From NCBI GenBank assembly GCA_916048095.2, contig OU696593.1, positions 3,898,501 through 3,962,500 of the forward strand: a DNA stretch of 64,000 nt. The letters run 5' to 3'. A model generated the notes under the pieces. That model did no database searches. It had not been told where the DNA came from and was given only the letters and a program-made list of their open reading frames with translations. A program made the position numbers and the translations under genes. This document shows positions 53,601 through 64,000 of the stretch, piece after piece. Every line of letters starts with the position of its first letter. Position 1 is the first letter of the stretch. This stretch comes from Sacculina carcini (lineage: Eukaryota > Arthropoda > Thecostraca > Sacculinidae).

Positions 53601-56600
53601 TGAACTTGTGTGCACAAGTATCTAAAATGACCGATTTCGGTCGATTTTAACGTTTTTGCGATGTCAGTTGAACTTGTGTGCACAAGTATCTAAAATGACC
53701 GATTTCGGTCAATTTTGACGTTCTTCTGATGTCAGTTGAACTTGTGTGCACAAGTATCGAAAATGACCGATTTCGGTCAATTTTGACGTTTTTGCGATGT
53801 CAGTTGAACTTGTGTGCACAAGTATCGAAAATGACCGATTTCGGTCAATTTTGACGTTTTTGCGATGTCAGTTGAACTTGTGTGCACAAGTATCGAAAAT
53901 GACCGTTTTCGGTCAATTTTGACGTTTTTGCGATGTCAGTTGAACTTGTGTGCACAAGTATCGAAAATGACCGATTTCGGTCAATTTTGACGTTTTTGGG
54001 ATGTCAATTGAACTTGTGTGCACAAGTATCGAAAATGACCGATTTCGGTCAATTTTGACGTTTTTGCGATGTCAGTTGAACTTGTGTGCACAAGTATCGA
54101 AAATGACTGATTTCGGTCAATTTTGACGTTTTTGCGATGTCAGTTGAACTTGTGTGAACAAGTATCGAAAATGACCGTTTTCGGTCAATTTTGACGTTTT
54201 TGCGATGTCAGTTGAACTTGTGTGCACAAGTATCGAAAATGACCGATTTCGGTCAATTTTGACGTTTTTGCGATATCAATTGAACTTGTTTGCACAAGTA
54301 TCGAAAATGACCGATTTCGGTCAATTTTGACGTTTTTGCGATGTCAGTTGAACTTGTGTGCACAAGTATCGAAAATGACCGATTTCGGTCAATTTTGACG
54401 TTTTTGCGATATCAGTTGAACTTGTGTGCACAAGTATCGAAAATGACCGATTTCGGTCAATTTTGACGTTTTTGCGATGTCAGTTGAACTTGTGTGCACA
54501 AGTATCGAAAATGACCGATTTCGGTCAATTTTGACGTTTTTGCGATGTCAGTTCAACTTGTGTGCACAAGTATCGAAAATGACCGATTTCGGTCAATTTT
54601 GACGTTCTTCTGATGTCAGTTGAACTTGTGTGCACAAGTATGAAAAATGACCGATTTCGGTCAATTTTGACGTTCTTCTGATGTCAGTTGAACTTGTGTG
54701 CACAAGTATCGAAAATGACCGATTTCGGTCAATTTTTACGTTTTTGCGATGTCAGTTGAACTTGTGTGCACAAGTATCGAAAATGACCGATTTCGGTCAA
54801 TTTTGACGTTTTTGCGATGTCAGTTGAACTTGTGTGCACAAGTATCGAAAATGACCGATTTCGGCCAATTTTGACGTTTTTGGGATGTCAGTGACATACG
54901 TGTGCACAAGTATCGAAAATGACCGATTTCGGTCAATTTTGACGTTTTTGCGATGTCAGTTGAACTTGTGTGCACAAGTATCGAAAATGACCGATTTCGG
55001 TCAATTTTGACGTTTTTGCGATGTAAGTTGAACTTGTGTGCACAAGTATCGAAAATGACCGATTTCAGTCAATTTTGACGTTTTTGCGATGTCAGTTGAA
55101 CTTGTGTGCACAAGTATCGAAAATGACCGATTTCGGTCAATTTTTACGTTTTTGCGATATCAGTTGAACTTGTGTGCACAAGTATCGATAATGACCGATT
55201 TCGGTCAATTTTGACGTTTTTGCGATGTCAGTTCAACTTGTGTGCACAAGTATCGAAAATGACCGATTTCGGTCAATTTTGACGTTTTTGCGATATCAGT
55301 TGAACTTGTGTGCACAAGTATCGAAAATGACCGATTTCGGTCAATTTTGACGTTTTTGTGATGTCAGTTGAACTTGTGTGCACATGTATCGAAATTGACT
55401 GATTTCGGTCAATTTTGACGTTCTTCTGATGTCAGTTGAACTTGTGTGCACAAGTATCGAAAATGACCGATTTCAGTCAATTTTGACGTTTTTGCGATAT
55501 CAGTTGAACTTGTGTGCACAGTATCGAAAATGACCGATTTCGGTCAACTTTGACGTTTTTGCGATATCAGTTGAACTTGTGTGCACAAGTATCGAAAATG
55601 ACCGATTTCAGTCAATTTTGACGTTTTTGCTATGTCAGTTGAACTTGTGTGCACAAGTATCGAAAATGACCGATTTCGGTCAATTTTGACGTTTTTGCGA
55701 TGTCAGTTGAACTTGTGTGCACAAGTATCGAAAATGACCGATCTCGGTCAATTTTGACGTTTTTGGGATGTCAGTGACATACGTGTGCACAACTATCGAA
55801 AATGACCGATTTCGGTCAATTTTGACGTTTTTGCGATGTCAGTTGAACTTGTGTGCACAAGTATCGAAAATGACCGATTTCGGTCAATTTTGACGTTTTT
55901 GCGATATCAGTTGAACTTGTGTGCACAAGTATCGAAAATGACCGATTTCGGCCAATTTTGACGTTTTTGGGATGTCAGTGACATACGTGTGCACAAGTAT
56001 CGAAAATGACCGATTTCGGTCAATTTTGACGTTTTTGCGATGTCAGTTGAACTTGTGTGCACAAGTATCGAAAATGACCGATTTCGGTAAATTTTGACGT
56101 TTTTGCGATATCAGTTGAACTTGTGTGCACAAGTATCGAAAATGACCGATTTCGGTCAATGTTGACGTTTTTGCGATGTCAGTTGAACTTGTGTGCACAA
56201 GTATCGAAAATGACCGATTTCGGTCAATTTTGGCGTTCTTCTGATGTCAGTTGAACTTGTGTGCACAAGTATCGAAAATGACCGATTTCGGTCAATTTTG
56301 ACGTTTTTGCGATGTCAGTTCAACTTGTGTGCACAAGTATCGAAAATGACCGATTTCGGTCAATTTTGACGTTTTTGCGATGTCAGTTGAACTTGTGTGC
56401 ACAAGTATCGAAAATGACCGATTTCAGTCAATTTTGACGTTTTTGCGATGTCAGTTGAACTTGTGTGCACAAGTATCGAAAATGACCGATTTCGGTCAAT
56501 GTTGACGTTTTTGCGATGTCAGTTGAACTTGTGTGCACAAGTATCGAAAATGACCGATTTCGGTCAATTTTGACGTTCTTCTGATGTCAGTTGAACTTGT

Positions 56601-59600
56601 GTGCACAAGTATCGAAAATGACCGATTTCGGTCAATTTTGACGTTTTTGCGATATCAGTTGAACTTGTGTGCACAAGTATCGAAATTGACCGATTTCGGT
56701 CAATTTTGACGTTTTTGCGATGTCAGTTGAACTTGTGTGCACAAGTATCGAAAATGACCGATTTCGGTCAATTTTGACGTTTTTGCGATGTCAGTTGAAC
56801 TTGTGTGCACAAGTATCGAAAATGACCGATTTCGGTCAATTTTGACGTTTTTGCGATATCAGTTGAACTTGTGTGCACAAGTATCGAAAATGACCGATTT
56901 CGGCCAATTTTGACAATTTTGGGATGTCAGTGACATACGTGTGCACAAGTATCGAAAATGACCGATTTCGGTCAATTTTGACGTTTTTGCGATGTCAGTT
57001 GAACTTGTGTGCACAAGTATCGAAAATGACCGATTTCGGTCAATTTTGACGTTTTTGCGATATCAGTTGAACTTGTGTGCACAAGTATCGAAAATGACCG
57101 ATTTCGGTCAATGTTGACGTTTTTGCGATGTCAGTTGAACTTGTGTGCACAAGTATCGAAAATGACCGATTTCGGTCAATTTTGACGTTTTTGCGATGTC
57201 AGTTGAACTTGTGTGCACAAGTATCGGAAATGACCGATTTCAGTCAATTTTGACGTTTTTGCGATGTCAGTTGAACTTGTGTGCACAAGTATCGAAAATG
57301 ACCGATTTCGGTCAATTTTGACGTTTTTTGCGATGTCAGTTGAACTTGTGTGCACAAGTATCGAAAATGACCGATTTCGGTCAATTTTGACGTTTTTGCG
57401 ATATCAGTTGAACTTGTGTGCACAAGTATCGAAAATGACCGATTTCAGTTAATTTTGACGTTTTTGCGATGTCAGTTGAACTTGTGTGCACAAGTATCGA
57501 AAATGACCGATTTCGGTCAATTTTGACGTTTTTGCGATATCAGTTGAACTTGTGTGCACAAGTATCGAAAATGACCGATTTCGGCCAATTTTGACGTTTT
57601 TGCGATATCAGTTGAACTTGTGTGCACAAGTATCGAAAATGACCGATTTCGGTCAATTTTGACGTTTTTGCGATGTCAGTTGAACTTGTGTGCACAAGTA
57701 TCGAAAATGACCGATTTCGGTCAATTTTGACGTTTTTGCGATATCAGTTGAACTTGTGTGCACAAGTATCGAAAATGACCGATTTCAGTTAATTTTGACG
57801 TTTTTGCGATGTCAGTTGAACTTGTGTGCACAAGTATCGAAAATGACCGATTTCGGCCAATTTTGACGTTTTTGGGATGTCAGTGACATACGTGTGCACA
57901 AGTATCGAAAATGACCGATTTCGGTCAATTTTGACGTTTTTGCGATGTCAGTTGAACTTGTGTGCACAAGTATCGAAAATGACCGATTTCGGTCAATTTT
58001 GACGTTTTTGCGATATCAGTTGAACTTGTGTGCACAAGTATCGAAAATGACCGATTTCGGTCAATGTTGACGTTTTTGCGATGTCAGTTGAACTTGTGTG
58101 CACAAGTATCGAAAATGACCGATTTCGGTCAATTTTGACGTTCTTCTGATGTCAGTTGAACTTGTGTGCACAAGTATCGAAAATGACCGATTTCGGTCAA
58201 TTTTTACGTTTTTGCGATATCAGTTGAACTTGTGTGCACAAGTATCGAAAATGACCGATTTCGGCCAATTTTGACAATTTTGGGATGTCAGTGACATACG
58301 TGTGCACAAGTATCGAAAATGACCGATTTCGGTCAATTTTGACGTTTTTGCGATGTCAGTTGAACTTGTGTGCACAAGTATCGAAAATGACCGATTTCGG
58401 TCAATTTTGACGTTTTTGCGATATCAGTTGAACTTGTGTGCACAAGTATCGAAAATGACCGATTTCGGTCAATGTTGACGTTTTTGCGATGTCAGTTGAA
58501 CTTGTGTGCACAAGTATCGAAAATGACCGATTTCGGTCAATTTTGACGTTCTTCTGATGTCAGTTGAACTTGTGTGCACAAGTATCGAAAATGACCGATT
58601 TCGGTCAATTTTTACGTTTTTGCGATGTCAGTTGAACTTGTGTGTACAAGTATCGAAAATGACCGATTTTGGTCAATTTTGACGTTTTTGCGATGTCAGT
58701 TGAACTTGTGTGCACAAGTATCGAAAATGACCGATTTCGGTCAATTTTGACGTTTTTGCGATATCAGTTGAACTTGTGTGCACAAGTATCGAAAATGACC
58801 GATTTCGGTCAATTTTGACGTTTTTGCGATGTCAGTTGAACTTGTGTGCACAAGTATCGAAAATGACCGATTTCGGTCAATTTTGACGTTTTTGCGATGT
58901 CAGTTTGAACTTGTGTGCACAAGTATCGAAAATGACCGATTTCGGTCAATTTTGACGTTCTTCTGATGTCAGTTGAACTTGTGTGCACAAGTATGAAAAA
59001 TGACCGATTTCGGTCAATTTTGACGTTCTTCTGATGTCAGTTGAACTTGTGTGCACAAGTATCGAAAAATGACCGATTTCGGTCAATTTTTACGTTTTTG
59101 CGATGTCAGTTGAACTTGTGTGCACAAGTATCGAAAATGACCGATTTCGGTCAATTTTGACGTTTTGCGATGTCAGTTGAACTTGTGTGCACAAGTATCG
59201 AAAATGACCGATTTCGGCCAATTTTGACGTTTTTGGGATGTCAGTGACATACGTGTGCACAAGTATCGAAAATGACCGATTTCGGTCAATTTTGACGTTT
59301 TTGCGATGTCAGTTGAACTTGTGTGCACAAGTATCGAAAATGACCGATTTCGGTCAATTTTGACGTTTTTGCGATGTCAGTTGAACTTGTGTGGCACAAG
59401 TATCGAAAATGACCGATTTCAGTCAATTTTGACGTTTTTGCGATGTCAGTTGAACTTGTGTGTACAAGTATCGAAAATGGCCGATTTCGGTCAATTTTGA
59501 CGTTTTTGCGATATCAGTTGAACTTGTGTGCACAAGTATCGATAATGACCGATTTCGGTCATTTTTGACGTTTTTGCGATGTCAGTGACATACGTGTGCA

Positions 59601-61315
59601 CAGTATCGAAAATGACCGCTTTCGGTCAATTTTGACGTTTTTTGCAATGTCAGTTGAACTTGTGTGCACAAGTATCGAAAATGACCGATTTCGGTCAATT
59701 TTGACGTTCTTCTGATGTCAGTTGAACTTGTGTGCACAAGTATCGAAAATGACCGATTTCGGTCAATTTTGACGTTTTTGCGATATCAGTTGAACTTGTG
59801 TGCACAAGTATCGAAAATGACCGATTTCGGTCAATTTTGACGTTTTTGCGATGTCAGTTCAACTTGTGTGCACAAGTATCGAAAATGACCGATTCCAGTC
59901 AATTTTGACGTTTTTGCGATGTCAGATGAACTTGTGTGCACAGTATCGAAAATGACCGATTTCGGTCAATTTTGACGTTTTTGCGATATTAGTTGAACTT
60001 GTGTGCACAAGTATCGATAATGACCGATTTCGGCCAATTTTGACGTTTTTGGGATGTCAGTGACATACGTGTGCACAAGTATCGAAAATGACCGATTTCG
60101 GTCAATTTTGACGTTTTTGCGATGTCAGTTGAACTTGTGGGCACAAGTATCGAAAATGACCGATTTCGGTCAATTTTGACGTTTTTGCGATGTCAGTTGA
60201 ACTTGTGTGCACAAGTATCGAAAATGACCGATTTCAGTCAATTTTGACGTTTTTGCGATATCAGTTGAACTTGTGTGCACAGTATCGAAAATGACCGATT
60301 TCGGTCAACTTTGACGTTTTTGCGATATCAGTTGAACTTGTGTGCACAAGTATATCGAAAATGACCGATTTCAGTCAATTTTGACGTTTTTGCTATGTCA
60401 GTTGAACTTGTGTGCACAAGTATCGAAAATGACCGATTTCGGTCAATTTTGACGTTTTTGCGATGTCAGTTGAACTTGTGTGCACAAGTATCGAAAATGA
60501 CCGATCTCGGTCAATTTTGACGTTTTTGGGATGTCAGTGACATACGTGTGCACAAGTATCGAAAATGACCGATTTCGGTCAATTTTGACGTTCTTCTGAT
60601 GTCAGTTGAACTTGTGTGCACAAGTATCGAAAATGACCGATTTCGGTAAATTTTGACGTTTTTTGCGATGTCAGTTGAACTTGTGTGCACAAGTATCGAA
60701 AATGACCGATTTCAGTCAATTTTGACGTTTTTGCGATGTCAGTTGAACTTGTGTGCACAAGTATCGAAAATGACCGATTTCGGTCAATTTTGACGTTCTT
60801 CTGATGTCAGTTGAACTTGTGTGCACAAGTATCGAAAATGACCGATTTCAGTCAATTTTGACGTTTTTGCTATGTCAGTTGAACTTGTGTGCACAAGTAT
60901 CGAAAATGACCGATTTCGGTCAATTTTGACGTTTTTGCGATATCAGTTGAACTTGTGTGCACAAGTATCGAAAATGACCGATTTCGGCCAATTTTGACAA
61001 TTTTGGGATGTCAGTGACATACGTGTGCACAAGTATCGAAAATGACCGATTTCGGTCAATTTTGACGTTTTTGCGATGTCAGTTGAACTTGTGTGCACAA
61101 GTATCGAAAATGACCGATTTCAGTCAATTTTGACGTTTTTGCTATGTCAGTTGAACTTGTGTGCACAAGTATCGAAAATGACCGATTTCGGTCAATGTTG
61201 ACGTTTTTGCGATGTCAGTTGAACTTGTGTGCACAAGTATCGAAAATGACCGATTTCGGTCAATTTTGACGTTCTTCTGATGTCAGTTGAACTTGTGTGC
61301 ACAAGTATCGAAAAT
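50691..61315. repeat. Satellite array, 68-bp monomer, ~156 copies, cut by an assembly gap
   Basis: The monomer reads GATGTCAGTTGAACTTG, TGTGCACAAGTATCGAAAAT, GACCGATTTCGGTC, AATTTTGACGTTTTTGC. Each has two dyads: CTTGTG-TG-CACAAG and GACCGA-TT-TCGGTC. Common variants are TTCTTCTGATGTC for TTTTTGCGATGTC, GATATC for GATGTC, and GTGACATACG for GTTGAACTTG. Homogeneity is high throughout. Open frames across it (such as MSVELVCTS...) are repeat artefacts. The true length is unknown because the array runs into Ns. Confidence 0.97.
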
Positions 61316-61515
61316 NNNNNNNNNNNNNNNNNNNNNNNNNNNNNNNNNNNNNNNNNNNNNNNNNNNNNNNNNNNNNNNNNNNNNNNNNNNNNNNNNNNNN
61401 NNNNNNNNNNNNNNNNNNNNNNNNNNNNNNNNNNNNNNNNNNNNNNNNNNNNNNNNNNNNNNNNNNNNNNNNNNNNNNNNNNNNNNNNNNNNNNNNNNNN
61501 NNNNNNNNNNNNNNN
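61316..61515. other. Assembly gap (200 N)
   Basis: Exactly 200 Ns, a conventional placeholder. It separates the satellite from PLE-2, so their adjacency is not proven. Confidence 0.99.
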
Positions 61516-62073
61516 CTGAGTGCCATTAGACGTCCGGTCTTGTCTGTAGGAGTGATGACGGTATTGCTTTGCATCTTAATCTCTTTGATCTTATGCAACT
61601 CATCTGGCATTTTATTCGGTAAAAGTTTATGACTGTTTTTCAAAATCTTCATCGCCCCACCAGCAAATTCCTGTATTGCTTCATTTGGGATGCCATCTTT
61701 TTCCATTTTTGCGATGCTTTTTTGAATTGTGGCTCCACACTCTTTCGTAATTCGTCGACAATCTCTCCTGCAATATTGTTGAGGCACGTATGATGGACCA
61801 TTGTTTAGCAAATTTCTGTGAGGAAGACCATCGTTTGACTTGTCTATAAACATTATCCTGTCGCTTTGTTCCGTCGCATCAAAACCGCACTTTGTCACCT
61901 TCTTCTCGGCCGTCGACAGCAAGTTATTAAACTTTTTCATTTTCTTTGTGTGCAGCTCATTAATCCATTCCACCATCCTGTTATGTTCATTTTGTTCAAG
62001 TGGAAATACTGCACAATTAAGGCTTTGCAGGCGCTCATATTCACAATCCAGTGTGAGCTGTAGCCATTCCTTA
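61516..62073 (-). pseudogene. PLE-2 minus copy, N-terminal region
   Basis: The frame on the minus strand reads AKEWLQLTLDCEYERLQ, MKKFNNLLSTAEKK, CRRITKECG and LPNKMPDELHKIKE, ending TDKTGRLMAL at the gap. It matches 62606-63156 on the plus strand with few changes (WINE/WSNE, FIDKS/FVDKS) and keeps the base that the plus copy has lost near 63069. The region precedes RT in Penelope-like proteins. Confidence 0.85.
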
Positions 62074-62353
62074 GCTTCAGCTACAACGGTGAACAATTTG
62101 TATCTGAGGTATACATGAAGCCTCACCACAGCGGCGAAATACGCGTGTGTACACGCGTATGTACATATACGCGTGTCTTAATGTTTATATTCATTTTTAT
62201 CTACTAAATATGTTGTGTTCTTGGCTCGTCTTTTTGATGTATTTTATAAAACAGTACTTGATAAAGCCTTGTTGAGGCGAAACGTCGTACTAATACATAA
62301 ATAATTGTGCCCGATGAAGTATACTTTTTTCATCATATAACATTACCGGGTGC
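62074..62353. other. Spacer between PLE-2 copies, contains a PLE terminal sequence
   Basis: 62130-62180 has ACGCGTGTGTACACGCGT and GTACATATACGCGTG palindromic words. From about 62250 the sequence resembles the PLE-1 terminus: TTGATAAAGCC...GGCGAAACG, then AATAATTGTGCCCGATGAAGTAT, so it is the 5' terminal (pseudo-LTR-like) region of the plus copy. Confidence 0.6.
62253..62291 (+). ncRNA. Hammerhead-ribozyme-like motif, PLE-2
   Basis: AGTAC (62253-62257) can pair with GTACT (62287-62291) as stem I. Between them TTGATAA, stem II GCC/GGC and GAAACGTC follow hammerhead order with a GTC cleavage triplet at 62284-62286. As in PLE-1, core position 3 is U and position 8 is A. Degenerate or a covarying variant; activity is unknown. 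Confidence 0.4.
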
Positions 62354-63154
62354 GTGAGTGCAACTTCTTTATGCGAAATTGATTCAAATACTCAAAATAC
62401 AGACAAAAGCGAGCCAAGAATGCATACATCACAGAGGATTTCGACAAACTTTCACCAAGCCAAGAAATTGGAACAAGTCAGAAGCAACATCAGATTTTTG
62501 CGACTTTGCCGAAAAAACAAGATTATTCCTAAAGGTATCAGAGTTAAGAACATTCTACAAAATACTCTTCCTTCGGAAAAAGCCGAAAGATTAGTGGCTA
62601 AACAAGCTAAGGAATGGCTACAGCTCACACTGGATTGTGAATATGAGCGCCTGCAAAGCCTTAATTGTGCAGTATTTCCACTTGAACAAAATGAACATAA
62701 CAGGATGGTGGAATGGAGTAATGAGCTGCACACAAAGAAAATGAAAAAGTTTAATAACTTGCTGTCGACGGCCGAGAAGAAGGTGACAAAGTGCGGTTTT
62801 GATGCGACGGAACAAAGCGACAGGATAATGTTTGTAGACAAGTCAAACGATGGTCTTCCTCACAGAAATTTGCTAAACAATGGTCCATCATACGTGCCTC
62901 AACAATATTGCAGGAGAGATTGTCGACGAATTACGAAAGAGTGTGGAGCCACAATTCAAAAAAGCATCGCAAAAATGGAAAAAGATGGCATCCCAAATGA
63001 AGCAATACAGGAATTTGCTGGTGGGGCGATGAAGATTTTGAAAAACAGTCATAAACTTTTACCGAATAAATGCCAGATGAGTTGCATAAGATCAAAGAGA
63101 TTAAGATGCAAAGCAATACCGTCATCACTCCTACAGACAAGACCGGACGTCTAA
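62354..63154 (+). pseudogene. PLE-2 plus copy, N-terminal region before a 1-base frameshift
   Basis: An ATG at 62420 (MHTSQRIS) is a plausible start. The protein has KLEQVRSNIRFLRLCRKNKIIPKG, a block typical of the Penelope N-terminus, then the region shared with the minus copy. One A is missing in the AAATAAA run near 63069, and the frame changes into an unrelated tail ending at 63154; the true frame continues in 63070-64000. Confidence 0.85.
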
Positions 63155-64000
63155 TGGCACTCAGCACTGAGCACTATGAGAGGATGCTGACTGAATCAAC
63201 AGTCGAGGGAGGAAATTTTCAGGAAATTAAATCTGTGCTTCCATCCACCAGGCAAGCCCAATTCAACAAAAACCTCGACTACGCTATACAAAAATATAGA
63301 AAGAACAAAACTGTTCAGAGCTGCCTCTCTAAGCTCAAATGTAGCTTCCCAATGCCTAGTTCGGCTTACACCTTACCCAAAGACCGCAAGGTCGGAGAAC
63401 TGAAAGGGCGACCCATAGTTGCTGCAGTCGACGGGCCAGCCACAAAACTAGCAAAATGCCTTTCGAAGAAATTGGATGGACTTCTCAATAATGTACCCGC
63501 ACATCTTAGAAGTTCAGATGAGTTTTTGCAGTGGCTTAAAACACTACCACAATGCGGAGTAAAGGGATTTGCCTCTCTTGACATAAAAAACTTATATGGC
63601 ACTATTCCACGCTGCTCAGATGACAACAATAAGGGCCTAGATGAAGTGTTACGTGACTTTTTAATTAACAACAAGTCCAAAGACGATATGTTTCATGAGA
63701 TGGCGGTTGAGGATATTGTTGATTTGGTCAATATGGCCATATCAAATGATGTCGTCATTCAGGGAGCTAAACTCTATAAACAGATCGAAGGATTATCAAT
63801 GGGAAATCCACTGGCTCCTCAACTGGCCATCATATTCGCCGACTATTTGGACCAGCAATTTCAAACGGCATTTCATCGGCCACTCAAATACAAGAGATAC
63901 CTCGATGATATATTTGTAGCTTGGTATGACGACTTTGACACCGCAGTGTTGCTAGCTACCGCCAATTCCATCTCAAATTTTATTGAGTTTACTATTGAGC
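63070..64000 (+). CDS. PLE-2 plus copy, reverse transcriptase, open at right window edge
   Basis: A stop-free frame of 310 codons runs off the window. After the N-terminal tail (MPDELHKIKEI, TPTDKTGRLMAL) come RT motifs in order: LKGRPIVAAVDGP (near residue 117), SLDIKNLYGTIP with the first catalytic Asp at about 171, GLSMGNPLAPQLA near 245, and KRYLDDIFVAWYDD with YLDD at about 277-280. This is the Penelope-type RT, which relates to telomerase. A C-terminal GIY-YIG domain is expected beyond the window. It is a different subfamily from PLE-1 (YLDD..WYDDFD versus YIDD..WYDDID). The RT seen here has no defect, but the upstream frameshift cuts it from its N-terminus. Confidence 0.9.
   Translation, partial: MPDELHKIKEIKMQSNTVITPTDKTGRLMALSTEHYERMLTESTVEGGNFQEIKSVLPSTRQAQFNKNLDYAIQKYRKNKTVQSCLSKLKCSFPMPSSAYTLPKDRKVGELKGRPIVAAVDGPATKLAKCLSKKLDGLLNNVPAHLRSSDEFLQWLKTLPQCGVKGFASLDIKNLYGTIPRCSDDNNKGLDEVLRDFLINNKSKDDMFHEMAVEDIVDLVNMAISNDVVIQGAKLYKQIEGLSMGNPLAPQLAIIFADYLDQQFQTAFHRPLKYKRYLDDIFVAWYDDFDTAVLLATANSISNFIEFTIE

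Noticed and set aside
50691-61315. CRISPR-like regular repeats
   Set aside because: The repeat is contiguous tandem DNA with no unique spacers, and the genome is eukaryotic.
61260-62129. A single 289-codon minus-strand frame spanning the N gap
   Set aside because: The Ns are of unknown true length; only the part right of 61516 is real PLE sequence, the rest is satellite.

Overview
The window looks like intergenic and intronic DNA of an invertebrate metazoan nuclear genome. Supporting signs are a C2H2 zinc-finger gene with GT-AG introns, BEL/Pao and Ty3/Gypsy LTR elements, hAT and pogo-like DNA transposons, a LINE, Penelope-like elements (PLEs), a 68-bp satellite and AT/GT microsatellites. 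I cannot name the phylum from sequence alone. A few degenerate CCTAA-type units near 18.9 kb are weakly arthropod-like but do not decide it. No bacterial operons, tRNA or rRNA genes or CRISPR arrays were seen.

Layout. 0-2.3 kb: minus-strand remnants of LTR elements (a gag-like ORF and a decayed BEL/Pao pol). 3.4-15 kb: the only convincing host gene, encoding 11 C2H2 fingers. Its introns have collected a 254-bp retroposon with a 12-bp target duplication that supplies both splice sites, a solo LTR, a full-length Gypsy element (Gypsy-1, 7038-12767) and a 272-bp hAT MITE. 15-16.7 kb: no gene seen. 16.9-33.3 kb: a tandem array of a roughly 3.6-kb unit carrying a PHD-like ORF and two hairpins. Copy 2 is split by a young Gypsy element (Gypsy-2, 21343-26156) and by a very unusual LTR-internal-LTR-internal-LTR element (26460-29142). 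33.6-37.5 kb: Gypsy-3, with identical LTRs but no reverse-transcriptase core. 37.5-41.6 kb: hAT debris, a 1.66-kb gag-only LTR element on the minus strand and a long inverted-repeat element. 41.8-50.7 kb: a LINE endonuclease-domain ORF split by a 7.7-kb insertion with minisatellite-bearing inverted ends. That insertion contains a 3.55-kb hAT transposon sitting in a 100-bp pogo-like MITE, and a head-to-head PLE palindrome. 50.7-61.3 kb: about 156 copies of a 68-bp satellite with a 7-monomer higher-order period, ending at a 200-N gap. 61.5-64 kb: a second head-to-head PLE pair whose plus-strand copy runs off the window with an intact RT core.

The main value of the window is its nested insertion history. 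Seven insertions can be defined to the base by target-site duplications: solo LTR GTTTG, double element ATTTG, Gypsy-3 CTTAT, gag-only element ATGTG, hAT GCCTACTG, hAT MITE CTACYAAT and retroposon GCTTCTTTAAGG. All coding transposon copies seen whole are broken by stops, frameshifts or deletions. Only the PLE at the right edge is open to the end of the window.
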